Assembly: GCA_903830725.1 (NCBI GenBank)
Contig: CAIKVH010000086.1
Span: forward strand, 1-64,000
Length of the DNA stretch: 64,000 bases
Source: an uncultured Burkholderiales bacterium
GTDB taxonomy: Bacteria > Pseudomonadota > Gammaproteobacteria > Burkholderiales > Burkholderiaceae_C
Direction: 5' to 3'
Shown here in pieces: positions 52,098 through 61,403 of this stretch. The translations under genes were made by a program, and so were the position numbers. The notes under the pieces were generated by a model. That model worked only from the letters and a program-made list of their open reading frames with translations. It was not told the origin of the DNA and ran no database searches. Every line of letters starts with the position of its first letter. The stretch's first letter is position 1.

Positions 52098-52892
52098 ATG
52101 AATCATCAATTACAAAAATGCGGTTTAGATAGTGTTGCAGATTTACTTACTTTTTATAAAAAATATCTTGGCGATGAGATTTACGATTTCCTATTTCAAA
52201 AACTAAAATTTAACTGTCTGGATGAGCCTACCCTCACTTTATTGCGTGAAGTTGTACTGGAGTTCAGCAAGCAAATTCCTCAGTTTGATCACGTCATCAG
52301 AAAGGATGTGGGAGAATCAGACAAAACCCCCTCTTATATAGACGGGAAATTATTGCTATATTTTGGTGTGCAGATGCCACTCTCTGGTATCAGAACTCAA
52401 TTCATTGGTCTCGCTTATAAATTCTTAGGCCAGAATAAGTTAAAACTAACTCTTTATATTGCCGGCGCCGTAGAAGGTCCAAATTTAATTAGTAATGTCA
52501 ACCTTACTTCAAATACAAAGACCATTGAGTGTAAAGAATTTGAGGATCTTGAGAGCTTTCAACAACTAACACCGATTATCAAAGGTCTAGCCAAAGATTT
52601 TCGGAGTGCATTGACTCAGCTGAAAGGGGGGTCTATTGGATTTACGCCCATGCAGTGCTGGGAAAATCATAAAAAAACCAAGGAGAAAAAAAATACAGCT
52701 GCCTGGCTAGTTCAGTCAAGAGAGCTCGCTACGAAGTATTGGTCAAGCCATAAACAGACACTAACTCAGGATGAAGTATCCGCTTTGAGCGCGCGCTTCA
52801 AAGCAAATCAAAACGAGCGGTGGGAATATTTTATGCATCTCATATTTTCCGGATTTCCTGAAGAGCAAGCTTTTAAGGAGTCTTTGGAATAG
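52098..52892 (+). CDS. hypothetical protein, 264 residues
   Basis: Not recognised. Soluble, helical at both ends. The N-terminus (LLTFYKKYLGDEIYDFLFQKLK) and the C-terminal ~60 residues (SALSARFKANQNERWEYFMHLIFSGFPEEQAFKESLE) look helical, and the middle (LLLYFGVQMPLSGIRTQFIGLAYKF) strand-like. Its base composition is more A+T-rich than its neighbours by eye, which may mean horizontal origin. It has its own upstream region and no operon partners. Confidence 0.55.
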   Translation: MNHQLQKCGLDSVADLLTFYKKYLGDEIYDFLFQKLKFNCLDEPTLTLLREVVLEFSKQIPQFDHVIRKDVGESDKTPSYIDGKLLLYFGVQMPLSGIRTQFIGLAYKFLGQNKLKLTLYIAGAVEGPNLISNVNLTSNTKTIECKEFEDLESFQQLTPIIKGLAKDFRSALTQLKGGSIGFTPMQCWENHKKTKEKKNTAAWLVQSRELATKYWSSHKQTLTQDEVSALSARFKANQNERWEYFMHLIFSGFPEEQAFKESLE

Positions 52893-52907
52893 CCTTCAAA
52901 TACCCAT

Positions 52908-52929
52908 GAAATATGATTGAAATATGATT
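52908..52929. repeat. 11-bp tandem duplication
   Basis: GAAATATGATT occurs twice in direct succession between the unknown gene and dgoK. Confidence 0.8.
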
Positions 52930-52948
52930 GAATAGCTCACATGATGGG

Positions 52949-53959
52949 TTAATCCATTGAGTGAGCAATCACCTGAAAACCACGCCAAGTAGCTTCAGAT
53001 CCAAGAGTGACGGGGCGAGTGCCTAGGCGTTTTAGTGCGTGTGCGTAGTAAAGTTGCAGTGCATGAGAGCCGACGACAATAATCTCTTCATTTTTTTTGA
53101 ATTGCTGAGTTTGCAATTCATAACCAATAACTATTCCAGACAACATATCTACCAAGTATTCAGGCGAGTGTCGATCAAATAATGCAAGGGTTCGAATACC
53201 AAAAATATCATGCAGCAAATTGGGTCTGTAATTCGCCTTTTTAGTGCTCGGGGATTTCTCAGATGTATCCCCTGAGAGACTTTGCTTGCGCGGACTCTTA
53301 GGGCGCACGCTAAGGCTTAAACCTTTTTCAAAAGCTTCATCATTAAATTCAAGTGAGTCCAATGAGTTGGGTAATGTCTTACTGAGTATGGAGTGCTCTT
53401 TCAAAAGGGAGAAGAACTCGCCAGTCATGAAAGTGGAAAAGTCCTTAAAAACTCCCTGCTCGACATCAACCCATTTGCTGTGGGTTCCCGGTAAAACCAG
53501 TCTTGCGCTTTCTCTGCCTAGCATTGAGAGGGCGCCCAGTACCTGAACTTCCTCTCCCCGTATGACATCAGGTGCTTGTTCATGTTCAATGCTCAAACCT
53601 GGAACGATAGCGATCTTATGCGGATTGATCCAGTGAAGGTGGTTGGCCAAGTAGTGGATTGAGGCCGGACAGGGGCAATAAGGGGCTAATTGCCAACCCT
53701 GTGCACTGCCAGCCATCCCACTAATAAGGATCAGCACATCCTCTAAGTCTAGCCACTGGTTGCAAATTTGACTCAGCACATTGGGAAAGTCCCCAGGCGC
53801 TACATTCATGATGCCTTGCTCGCTAGAGCGCTCCTCTTGCACCTGCCCATTTTGGATCAGTGCAGCGCGCAGCGCAGTGGTGCCCCAATCAACTGCTATT
53901 AATGGTCGAGTTAGTGGGATACTTTTTGGGGGGTTAGAGATGATTTTTTTGGATACCAT
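52949..53959 (-). CDS. dgoK: 2-dehydro-3-deoxygalactonokinase
   Basis: Phosphorylates KDGal in D-galactonate breakdown. 336 residues; ASKHA-type phosphate motif VDWGTTALRAALIQNG near the N-terminus, GIMNVAPGDFPNVL, ISGMAGSAQGWQLAPYCPCPA and LVLPGTHSKWVDVEQGVFKDFSTFMTGE, as in DgoK. A Ser/Lys-rich linker near residues 215-240 (RPKSPRKQSLSGDTSEKSPST) is an extra loop. The partner KDPGal aldolase is not seen. It diverges from the dehydrogenase gene at 54110; 54020-54080 is a degenerate GGGTGTAGC/TTAG-type repeat area. Confidence 0.9.
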   Translation of the reverse strand: MVSKKIISNPPKSIPLTRPLIAVDWGTTALRAALIQNGQVQEERSSEQGIMNVAPGDFPNVLSQICNQWLDLEDVLILISGMAGSAQGWQLAPYCPCPASIHYLANHLHWINPHKIAIVPGLSIEHEQAPDVIRGEEVQVLGALSMLGRESARLVLPGTHSKWVDVEQGVFKDFSTFMTGEFFSLLKEHSILSKTLPNSLDSLEFNDEAFEKGLSLSVRPKSPRKQSLSGDTSEKSPSTKKANYRPNLLHDIFGIRTLALFDRHSPEYLVDMLSGIVIGYELQTQQFKKNEEIIVVGSHALQLYYAHALKRLGTRPVTLGSEATWRGFQVIAHSMD

Positions 53960-54109
53960 AGACAGATTATGCGATATTTTTAAGCGTGTATCTTGGCGTA
54001 ATCCTCAGGGTTGTGGGTGACGGGTTGGGTGTAGCATTAGGCGTAGCCTTAGTATTAGCGCTGGGTGTAAAAGTTAAAGATAAGTAACAAAACGTTTGAG
54101 GACTTTTGA

Positions 54110-55081
54110 ATGAAATTATTGATTACGGGTGGAGCAGGCTTTGTAGGATCTAGATTAGCTAGAAGCCTCTTAAAAAACGGATCCCTAAATGGGCAGAAGA
54201 TTGATAAATTGGTTATAGCTGATCAATACGCACCGCCTGAGTTTTTGCGAAACGATGCTCGAGTTGAAAGCAGGACGGCCCCGTTGCTAGAGCAATGTGC
54301 AAATTTGCATGAGGACCGATTTGATGGCGTATTTCACCTCGCATCAGCCGTGTCGGGGGAGTGCGAGGATGATTTTGATCTAGGGATGCGCTCCAATCTA
54401 GATACCACACGCGCTTTACTTGACGCTTTAAGAAAAGCCGGGAATTCTCCACGTTTCGTTTTCTCAAGCTCCATTGCAGTATTTGGTCCGGACCCTGCGC
54501 ATCCCATTCCAGATATTGTTACTGATGAGACCTTGCCCACGCCACAAACGTCCTACGGCACTCATAAATTGATGTGTGAACATTTAATTTCAGACTACAC
54601 GAGGAAGGGCTACATTGACGGTAGAAGTGCAAGGCTAATGACCGTTACAGTCAGACCAGGGCGGCCGAACGGCGCTGCCTCATCTTTTTTTAGTGGCATT
54701 ATCCGAGAGCCCTTGGCAGGCGAAGTGGCGATCTGTCCGGTCCTCGATTCTGTTTCACATCCAGTCTCAAGCCCCTCACTGACTGTTCAAGGGCTCACTG
54801 CCGTGTTTGAGGCAACTCGGGAAGAATTTTTAGGGCGAAGTGGGATCAATCTTCCAGCACTCAATGTGACTGTGAAAGAGATGCTCGATGCATTAGAGGC
54901 CGTTGCAGGCTCAAAAGTTCGTTCGTTGGTTAAATTTGAATTTAATGAGCGAATTGCCAATATCGTTTCCAATTGGCCCAAAGGTGCAGCCTCAATGCGG
55001 GCGCACCGCCTTGGACTTCAGCCTGCGAAGAACTTTGAAAGTATCATTCGGGAGTACATCGAAGATTCTAAACCTGCGTGA
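54110..55081 (+). CDS. NAD-dependent sugar-acid dehydrogenase of the DenD (D-erythronate dehydrogenase) family
   Basis: Extended short-chain dehydrogenase/epimerase fold, 323 residues. NAD motif TGGAGFVGSR at 6-15, catalytic Tyr/Lys in SYGTHKLMCEH, and VTVRPGRPNGAASSFFSGIIREPLAGE, a stretch characteristic of DenD-like proteins. DenD oxidises D-erythronate to 2-oxo-tetronate. The substrate here is likely a C4-C6 sugar acid. It has a converging neighbour, the dehydratase, across a hairpin. Confidence 0.83.
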   Translation: MKLLITGGAGFVGSRLARSLLKNGSLNGQKIDKLVIADQYAPPEFLRNDARVESRTAPLLEQCANLHEDRFDGVFHLASAVSGECEDDFDLGMRSNLDTTRALLDALRKAGNSPRFVFSSSIAVFGPDPAHPIPDIVTDETLPTPQTSYGTHKLMCEHLISDYTRKGYIDGRSARLMTVTVRPGRPNGAASSFFSGIIREPLAGEVAICPVLDSVSHPVSSPSLTVQGLTAVFEATREEFLGRSGINLPALNVTVKEMLDALEAVAGSKVRSLVKFEFNERIANIVSNWPKGAASMRAHRLGLQPAKNFESIIREYIEDSKPA

Positions 55082-55129
55082 TCGACACTTTGATTTCCAA
55101 TGTTCTAAGCAAGTCTAGTGTTTGAGCTC

Positions 55130-55164
55130 CAGTTTGGGGCGCTAGTAACTAGGCCCCCAAACTG
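55130..55164. terminator. hairpin between convergent denD-like and dehydratase genes
   Basis: CAGTTTGGGG (55130-55139) pairs with CCCCAAACTG (55155-55164), with an inner CTAG/CTAG pairing. A second short hairpin AGCGCT-TG-AGCGCT follows at about 55177-55190. No strong T-run, but the position fits a shared terminator. Confidence 0.65.
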
Positions 55165-55194
55165 AACTTAGTTAGTAGCGCTTGAGCGCTAAGT

Positions 55195-56931
55195 TTAGTG
55201 GTTGTCTCTGGGTACAAAGGCGCCGCGTTTGCCTTTGAGGAAGTCTAGGTCGGCACCCTCGTCAGCTTGGAGTACGTGGTCAATATAGAGCTTCCAGTAG
55301 CCAGACTCTAATTTAGGCGTAGGTGGCTTCCAAAGGGCTTTGCGACGTGCTAATTCTTCTTCGCTAACATGCAGGTGCAAGCTACGCTTGGGAACATCTA
55401 ATTCAATTAAGTCCCCGTTTTGAACCAAAGCTAGAGGACCCCCTGCAGCGGCCTCGGGGGCTGTATGCAGGATAACTGTGCCGTATGCAGTGCCACTCAT
55501 ACGAGCATCACTAATACGAACCATATCCGTGATGCCTTTTCTCAGCACCTTTGGGGGAAGTGGCATATTTCCGACTTCAGCCATACCAGGATAGCCTTTG
55601 GGACCACAATTTTTAAGTACCAAAACGCAGTTTTCATCAACATCGAGGTTCTCGTCATCAATACGCGCGTGAAAGTCCTCAATATCTTCAAAAACGACTG
55701 CGCGGCCTTTGTGAATCATTAAAGATTCTGTAGCAGCACTAGGTTTGATAACCGCGCCACGAGGAGACAGGTTCCCTTTGAGAACAGCGATACCAGCTTT
55801 TTCTTTAAAGGGCGCCTTAAAGGTTTTAATCACTCGGGCATCATAGTTAACAGCGTTTGCTATATTTTCTGCAACCGTTTTACCGCTTACAGTAATGATG
55901 TCTTTGTGCAATAAGTGTTCGATTTCTTTCATGACGACAGGAAGTCCGCCGGCATAACAAAAATCCTCCATCAAATGCTCGCCTGAGGGCTGCAGATTAA
56001 CCAAGCACGGCAACTCGCTTGCAAGTTTGTCAAAGTCCTCAAGTTTCAACGGTACCCCAATACGACCAGCAATTGCAGTGAGATGGATGACAGCGTTAGT
56101 TGAGCCTCCGATAGCCGCAAGTGTTCGAATCGCATTCTCAAAAGCCTCGCGTGTTAGCACCTGAGAGAGCACTTGGTCTTGGTGAACCATCTCAACGATA
56201 CGCCGCCCAGACATACGAGCTAAAACGTTTCTTCGTCCATCAACTGCGGGGTATGTGGCATTACCGGGCAGGCCAACGCCAAGTGCTTCAACCATGCTCG
56301 CCATAGTGGAGGCGGTACCCATGGTCATACAACTGCCGTGGCTTCTGTGCATGCAACTCTCGGCTTCAAAGAACTCCTCTAACTTAAGTGTGCCGGCGCG
56401 CACTTGTTCGCTCATACTCCATAAACCGGTTCCAGATCCAAGTTCTTGACCTCTCCATTTGCCGTTAAGCATAGGGCCTCCACTGACCCCGATGGTTGGA
56501 AGATCGCAACTAGCAGCGCCCATCATGAGAGAGGGCGTTGTCTTATCACAGCCCATGAGAAGCACAACGCCATCAATAGGATTTCCTCTGATGCTCTCTT
56601 CAACATCCATGCTAGCAAGGTTTCTGTAAAGCATCGCTGTCGGCCTTAGCAGGACCTCGCCCAAAGACATGACGGGAAACTCTAGTGGAAATCCACCGGC
56701 TTCATAGACGCCAATTTTGACTTGTTCAGCGATGGTCCTGAAATGTGAATTACACGGATTTAGCTCGCTAAAGGTGTTGCAAATTCCAATAACTGGACGA
56801 CCATCAAATTGATCGTGAGGAATTCCTTTTCCTTTTAACCAACTGCGATATGCAAAACCGTCTCTGTCTTGTCTACCAAACCATTGTTGGCTACGTAGGT
56901 CTTTGGGATTTTTTTTAAAAGATTGACTCAT
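55195..56931 (-). CDS. IlvD/Edd-family sugar-acid dehydratase (L-arabinonate dehydratase-like)
   Basis: Iron-sulphur dehydratase, 578 residues. Cluster cysteines are in CNTFSELNPCNSHF, GCDKTTPSLMMGAASCDLPT and SCMTMGTASTMASMVEALG; NLQPSGEHLMEDFCYAGGLP and ISDARMSGTAYGTVILH follow. The start SQQWFGRQDRDGFAYRSWLK is typical of the pentonate (L-arabinonate/D-fuconate) branch rather than of IlvD of valine synthesis. It gives a 2-keto-3-deoxy acid. With DgoK, a galactonate or arabinonate route is likely. Confidence 0.88.
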   Translation of the reverse strand: MSQSFKKNPKDLRSQQWFGRQDRDGFAYRSWLKGKGIPHDQFDGRPVIGICNTFSELNPCNSHFRTIAEQVKIGVYEAGGFPLEFPVMSLGEVLLRPTAMLYRNLASMDVEESIRGNPIDGVVLLMGCDKTTPSLMMGAASCDLPTIGVSGGPMLNGKWRGQELGSGTGLWSMSEQVRAGTLKLEEFFEAESCMHRSHGSCMTMGTASTMASMVEALGVGLPGNATYPAVDGRRNVLARMSGRRIVEMVHQDQVLSQVLTREAFENAIRTLAAIGGSTNAVIHLTAIAGRIGVPLKLEDFDKLASELPCLVNLQPSGEHLMEDFCYAGGLPVVMKEIEHLLHKDIITVSGKTVAENIANAVNYDARVIKTFKAPFKEKAGIAVLKGNLSPRGAVIKPSAATESLMIHKGRAVVFEDIEDFHARIDDENLDVDENCVLVLKNCGPKGYPGMAEVGNMPLPPKVLRKGITDMVRISDARMSGTAYGTVILHTAPEAAAGGPLALVQNGDLIELDVPKRSLHLHVSEEELARRKALWKPPTPKLESGYWKLYIDHVLQADEGADLDFLKGKRGAFVPRDNH

Positions 56932-57074
56932 AAGAAATTAATGACAGGTTGAAAAAAACAAAGCTTAATGACTAACAGTCAATTTATTCAAATAATGGCG
57001 AAGATAGATCGGTTGTTTGAGTTTTTATTGTCAAATAACAAATTTATAGGGGTTTACTAGGGAATTACTGGGTA

Positions 57075-57089
57075 CTTTTAGTCTAAAAG
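57075..57089. promoter_or_regulatory. 15-bp palindrome in the divergent sugar-acid promoter region
   Basis: CTTTTAG-T-CTAAAAG, a perfect odd-centred inverted repeat between the dehydratase (minus) and dehydrogenase (plus) genes; likely operator. A TATATATACTAAT run next to it resembles a -10 region. Confidence 0.5.
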
Positions 57090-57111
57090 CGTATATATAC
57101 TAATCCAATTA

Positions 57112-57127
57112 GATACAAATATGTATC
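57112..57127. promoter_or_regulatory. GATACA-N4-TGTATC inverted repeat upstream of 57146
   Basis: Perfect 6-bp arms with an AATA spacer, 18 bp before the ATG of the 2-hydroxyacid dehydrogenase. The position suits a repressor operator of GntR or LacI type. No regulator gene is nearby. Confidence 0.55.
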
Positions 57128-57145
57128 GGGTAAAACCAGAGAGAG

Positions 57146-58102
57146 ATGAAAATGGAACCAATCGAGATTTTGCGGGTCTCAAATCTTCATACATTTTTGA
57201 TTGATGATTTGAATAAAGCATACATCATGCATGACCACAACCATATCAACGACCCAGAAGCTTTAAAGCGGGTGGTGGCTGTGGTTGGAGGTGGTGAGAC
57301 TAAGGTCGATCGTAAACTGCTGGCGCTCTTACCCAATGTCAAGATAATCTCCGTATTCGGGGTGGGCTACGACGGTGTTGATGTCCAAGCAGCAATTGAG
57401 CGAGGGATTGTTGTGACGCATACGCCTGGAGTTCTTAATGACGATGTAGCAGATTTAGCCATGGGACTGCTTTTAAGCGTTTCTCGGCAAATCCCTGCTG
57501 CGGATCAATTTGTTAAGGCTGGAGACTGGGTGGATGGTCCCTTTAACCTGACCAAAAAATTAACTGGGGCCAAACTCGGTATTGTTGGGTTAGGTCGAAT
57601 TGGGCAAGCTATTGCGAAACGAGCGAGTGCCTTCGATATGAAAATCTCCTATACCGCGCGCACCCCGAAACCAGAATTGCCTTACCCCTACTTCCCCACT
57701 GCGAAGGCCTTGGCCGCTGAGGTAGATTTTCTTTTAGCAATCACACCGGGTGGGGCTGCGACGAAGGGGATGATTAATATGGAGGTTTTTGAGGCCCTTG
57801 GGCCTAATGGTTATTTCATCAACGTAGCCAGGGGCTCAGTTGTGGACCAACCAGCAATGATAAAAGCTTTACAAGACAAGGTGATTGCTGGGGCGGGTTT
57901 AGACGTCTATTACGACGAGCCTCGTATTTCTCCTGAAATCCGCCATCTACCCAATGTTGTCTTGACGCCTCACATGGCCAGCGGCACCTTTGAGACTAGA
58001 AGAGCGATGGCCGATCTTGTGCTAGCTAATTTGGAGGCTCACTTTAAAGGCTCCAAATTGCCGGCGCCAGTTCCTGAGTGTAAGGCTTTATTGGCTGACT
58101 AA
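57146..58102 (+). CDS. D-2-hydroxyacid dehydrogenase (glyoxylate/hydroxypyruvate reductase-like)
   Basis: 318 residues; a second ATG 6 bp downstream is possible. NAD(P) motif GIVGLGRIGQAIAKRA, substrate-binding Arg in NVARGSVVDQ, catalytic Glu in YDEPRISPE and His in LTPHMASGTFETR. The family reduces hydroxypyruvate, glyoxylate or 2-keto sugar acids. It heads an operon with a sugar importer and gluconokinase, so reduction of 2-ketogluconate-like acids is plausible. Confidence 0.9.
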   Translation: MKMEPIEILRVSNLHTFLIDDLNKAYIMHDHNHINDPEALKRVVAVVGGGETKVDRKLLALLPNVKIISVFGVGYDGVDVQAAIERGIVVTHTPGVLNDDVADLAMGLLLSVSRQIPAADQFVKAGDWVDGPFNLTKKLTGAKLGIVGLGRIGQAIAKRASAFDMKISYTARTPKPELPYPYFPTAKALAAEVDFLLAITPGGAATKGMINMEVFEALGPNGYFINVARGSVVDQPAMIKALQDKVIAGAGLDVYYDEPRISPEIRHLPNVVLTPHMASGTFETRRAMADLVLANLEAHFKGSKLPAPVPECKALLAD

Positions 58103-58143
58103 TTTTATTTGTGATACGTTTGTTTGAATTCAAGGAGTATTAG

Positions 58144-59520
58144 ATGAAATTGAAAAGCAAAATTACGATGGCCCTTATTCTTTCTGGCCTCATTTGTAAT
58201 GGGTATGCTGCAGAGCAAGAAAAATTAAATGTCTGGTGGGTCAAGGGTTTTTATAAATCCGAGGACGATGCATTATTTGCAGCTATCAAGAAGTTTGAAG
58301 ATAAACATAAAAACATCAAAATTGAGCTCTCCCAATATCCTATTCAGGACATGCTTCCTAAAACGATTGCCGCACTTGACTCTGGCAATCCACCTGACGT
58401 GGCTTACGCGGACCCCTATGATTTTCAGGTTACAGGTTACTGGGCCTATGAGGGTAAATTAGAGGACATTAGTAGTGTTATCAATCCCATCCGCTCTCAC
58501 TTTGCGCCCAATACGGTTGAGACCACATTTTTGTTAAACGCCAAAGAGAACAAGCGCGCCTATTACGCTTTTCCCCTTAAGCAACAAACTATGCATATCG
58601 AGTATTGGGTAGATATGCTGAACGAAGCAGGTTTCAAAGAATCCGATATCCCTACAAATTGGAAAGACTATTGGAGTTTTTGGTGTGACAAAGTTCAACC
58701 CGCTTACAGACAAAAAGTGGGTACTCGCGTATTTGGGATCGGTCAGCCTATGGGGGTTGATGCGACCGACTCCTTCTTCTCGTTCTTAACTTACATGGAT
58801 GCATACGGCGTCAAGTTGGTGAGTGAGTCTGGCAAGTTATTGGTCGATGATCCTGATGTTAAAAAAGGTCTGATTAATGCGTTAACTGATTACACCGCGA
58901 TCTATTCAAAAGGGTGCACGCCGCCGTCCTCAACAAGTTGGAAAGATCCGGACAACAACGTGGCCTTTCACAACCGGACAACGGTTATGACGCATAACGC
59001 AACTATCTCCATCGCTGCTAAATGGATGGATGATATGAACAATCCAGCCCTGACAGATGCTCAGCGCGCTACTGCGAAGAAAAACTATACCGAGAACATT
59101 CGCACAGCCGGCTGGCCGAACAGACCAGATGGATCCAAGATGCAGTACCGCAGTGCAATTAAGACGGGCGTTATTTTTAAAGACGCAAAGCACAAAGCGG
59201 CAGCAAAAGAGTTTGTAAGTTTCTTACTTCAAGAGGAGAACCTAACTCCCTATGTAGAGGGCTCGCTTGGACGTTGGTTCCCTGTAACGACTGAAGGACA
59301 AAAACGCAAGTTTTGGCAAGAAGACGCGCACCGTCGCTCTGTCTATAACCAGTACGCAGCGGGTACAAATACTTTTGAATTCACGAAGAACTTCCACTTT
59401 ACTCAAATCAATAACGAAAACGTTTGGGCTAAAGCAATGAACCGAGTGATTAATGAGAAAGTGCCTGTTGATAAAGCCGTTGACGAGATGATTGAGCGTA
59501 TCAAAACGGTCGCTAAATAA
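58144..59520 (+). CDS. sugar ABC transporter substrate-binding protein
   Basis: Family 1 extracellular binding protein, 458 residues, signal peptide (cleavage near GYAAEQ). Features: LNVWWVKGFYKSEDDAL, DSGNPPDVAYADPYDFQVTGYWAYEGKLEDI, GRWFPVTTEGQ and FVSFLLQEENL. The ligand is probably a carbohydrate or sugar acid. It belongs to an operon with two permeases, an ATPase and gluconokinase. A strong hairpin follows the stop codon. Confidence 0.9.
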   Translation: MKLKSKITMALILSGLICNGYAAEQEKLNVWWVKGFYKSEDDALFAAIKKFEDKHKNIKIELSQYPIQDMLPKTIAALDSGNPPDVAYADPYDFQVTGYWAYEGKLEDISSVINPIRSHFAPNTVETTFLLNAKENKRAYYAFPLKQQTMHIEYWVDMLNEAGFKESDIPTNWKDYWSFWCDKVQPAYRQKVGTRVFGIGQPMGVDATDSFFSFLTYMDAYGVKLVSESGKLLVDDPDVKKGLINALTDYTAIYSKGCTPPSSTSWKDPDNNVAFHNRTTVMTHNATISIAAKWMDDMNNPALTDAQRATAKKNYTENIRTAGWPNRPDGSKMQYRSAIKTGVIFKDAKHKAAAKEFVSFLLQEENLTPYVEGSLGRWFPVTTEGQKRKFWQEDAHRRSVYNQYAAGTNTFEFTKNFHFTQINNENVWAKAMNRVINEKVPVDKAVDEMIERIKTVAK

Positions 59521-59535
59521 TAGTTTTAACCCCTT

Positions 59536-59564
59536 TGCACGCAACTTATATTTAGTTGCGTGCA
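59536..59564 (+). other. 11-bp perfect stem-loop after the sugar-binding protein gene
   Basis: TGCACGCAACT (59536-59546) pairs perfectly with AGTTGCGTGCA (59554-59564) over a 7-nt loop. There is no T-run after it, so it is more likely an mRNA-stabilising or partial-attenuation element that raises binding-protein levels over the permeases. Confidence 0.75.
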
Positions 59565-59645
59565 CTGTTCGGATCCTCTTGATCCTGGATGGGGAAATTC
59601 TTTGTTCGATCAATCTCAAAACTACCCAATACAGTACAAAATCCC

Positions 59646-60506
59646 ATGAGTGCCACAACTCTACCGTCCCCTCTCCCCCGTCAAAGCACCACATCACAGT
59701 GGGAGTTTTGGGGGCGCTTGCTGGTCGTGCCGTATTTGCTCATTTTCTTGATATTTGTTCTGTACCCTGTAGGCTATGGGCTTTGGTTGGCACGCCACCC
59801 CGATAGTTATGTTCGTCTCGTTGAGGATCCGATCTTTTATAGAACGGTCGTTAATACACTCGTCTTTTTGATTGTGGGTATTAATATCAAAATGGTTGTT
59901 GCACTTTTTCTATCTGGTTTTTTTGTGCAAAAACGATGGTGGATTAATGTTTTATCGCTGATCTTTATATTGCCGTGGGCGTTGCCTTCGATTCCTACTA
60001 TTTTGTCTGTGCGCTTTATGCTCAATCCTGAGTGGGGCGTCATAAATACACAGATTTTTCAGTTAACGGGCTTGGACGGACCTAATTGGTTGAATGATCC
60101 TTCGTTGGCTCTTTGTTTTGCGATGCTGATGCATATTTGGAAATCGCTGCCATTTTGGACTTTAATTTTAGTTGCTGCGCGGTTATCCATTCCGGGTGAG
60201 CAATATGAAGCCGCTTCCGTAGACGGTGCAACGGAGTGGCAGAAATTTAGATTCATAACATGGCCCTCCATGAAAACTATCTATCTCACCTCAACCATTT
60301 TGTCCATGATTTGGACATTAGGTGATTTTAATAGCGTGTACTTGCTAACGGGGGGTGGCCCAGCTGACATGACTCATGTATTGGCGACTCTTGGAATTCG
60401 GTACTTGCGCCTTGATCAAATTGACTTAGCGATGGCCTCCATTGTCATTGCGATGCCTTTTGTTCTGCCTCTTGTCTTCTTTATGATGAAGCGACTTTCT
60501 AAATGA
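59646..60506 (+). CDS. sugar ABC transporter permease 1 (MalF-like)
   Basis: Inner-membrane permease, about 286 residues from ATG 59646 (MSATTLPSPLPRQ); an in-frame ATG at 59589 would add 19 residues and start right after the hairpin. Six membrane segments; the EAA-loop is SIPGEQYEAASVDGATEWQKFRFITWPSM. It overlaps the next permease gene by four bases. Confidence 0.9.
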   Translation: MSATTLPSPLPRQSTTSQWEFWGRLLVVPYLLIFLIFVLYPVGYGLWLARHPDSYVRLVEDPIFYRTVVNTLVFLIVGINIKMVVALFLSGFFVQKRWWINVLSLIFILPWALPSIPTILSVRFMLNPEWGVINTQIFQLTGLDGPNWLNDPSLALCFAMLMHIWKSLPFWTLILVAARLSIPGEQYEAASVDGATEWQKFRFITWPSMKTIYLTSTILSMIWTLGDFNSVYLLTGGGPADMTHVLATLGIRYLRLDQIDLAMASIVIAMPFVLPLVFFMMKRLSK

Positions 60507-61354
60507 AAAAAATGACGTTAAAAGGCGTTACAGCGGAAGCGAAACTGCTTTTGATAGGTATCCCGTTGTTGATTTGGACGCTTATCCCCGTTTATCATTT
60601 ATTTTTGTTCTCTATTTCAACCAAAGACTCTGCCACGTCGGGACATCTTTGGCCTGTTCATCCGACTCTACAAAATTTTGAATTTGTATTAATGCAAAAA
60701 CATTTTTATCTAAATTATTTTTGGATACAAATGTGGAATTCTGTGTTCATTGCCGTAAGCGTTGGATTTCTAACTTTGCTGATCTCCACATTTGCTGCTT
60801 TTGCGATCTCACGCTTAAAAGTTCGAGGGGGTAGAACGGTCCTTAATTTGGCTTTGTTTACTTACTTTATACCGGCTGCTTTTTTGGCTGTCCCGATGTA
60901 CAAGACAATGAGTCAGTATGGACTATTAGACAATCAGTGGGCACTTATTTTGGCTATGATAACGATTGCATCACCCTATTCGATTTGGGTTTTAAAACAG
61001 GCCTCTGATAAGTTGCCCCTTGAACTCGATGAGGCGGCTCGAATGGACGGGGCAACACCCATGCAATTGTTTTGGATGGTGTATTTGCCCCTAATGGTGC
61101 CGTCTTTGGTTGCAGTCGGCACGTATTCACTGTTATTAGCATGGAACGAGTATTTGTACGCCTTTTTATTGCTCTCCAAAGAAAATACATTCACGGTGGG
61201 TGTTGCGCTAGGGAATTTCTTATCAGCTGATGACTCCCCTTGGGAATTGTTGATGACGACTGGACTTATTTATGCACTTCCTCCTGCTGCAATTTATTAC
61301 ACGTTCAAGCGTTACATGGTTTCAGGTTTAACGGCAGGCGCTGTTAAATCTTAG
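60503..61354 (+). CDS. sugar ABC transporter permease 2 (MalG-like)
   Basis: Second permease, 283 residues, with the EAA motif LPLELDEAARMDGATPMQLFWMVYLPLMVPSL and a MalG-type C-terminus (LTAGAVKS). The ATGA overlap with permease 1 gives coupled translation. Confidence 0.92.
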   Translation: MKKMTLKGVTAEAKLLLIGIPLLIWTLIPVYHLFLFSISTKDSATSGHLWPVHPTLQNFEFVLMQKHFYLNYFWIQMWNSVFIAVSVGFLTLLISTFAAFAISRLKVRGGRTVLNLALFTYFIPAAFLAVPMYKTMSQYGLLDNQWALILAMITIASPYSIWVLKQASDKLPLELDEAARMDGATPMQLFWMVYLPLMVPSLVAVGTYSLLLAWNEYLYAFLLLSKENTFTVGVALGNFLSADDSPWELLMTTGLIYALPPAAIYYTFKRYMVSGLTAGAVKS

Positions 61355-61403
61355 GGACCGATTAATCCACCTCAATTTAAGAATTCACCCTGTAGGTAAT
61401 CCA

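Noticed and set aside
59242-59697. 151-residue open frame on the minus strand
   Set aside because: Antisense to the end of the sugar-binding protein gene and across its hairpin; no motifs.
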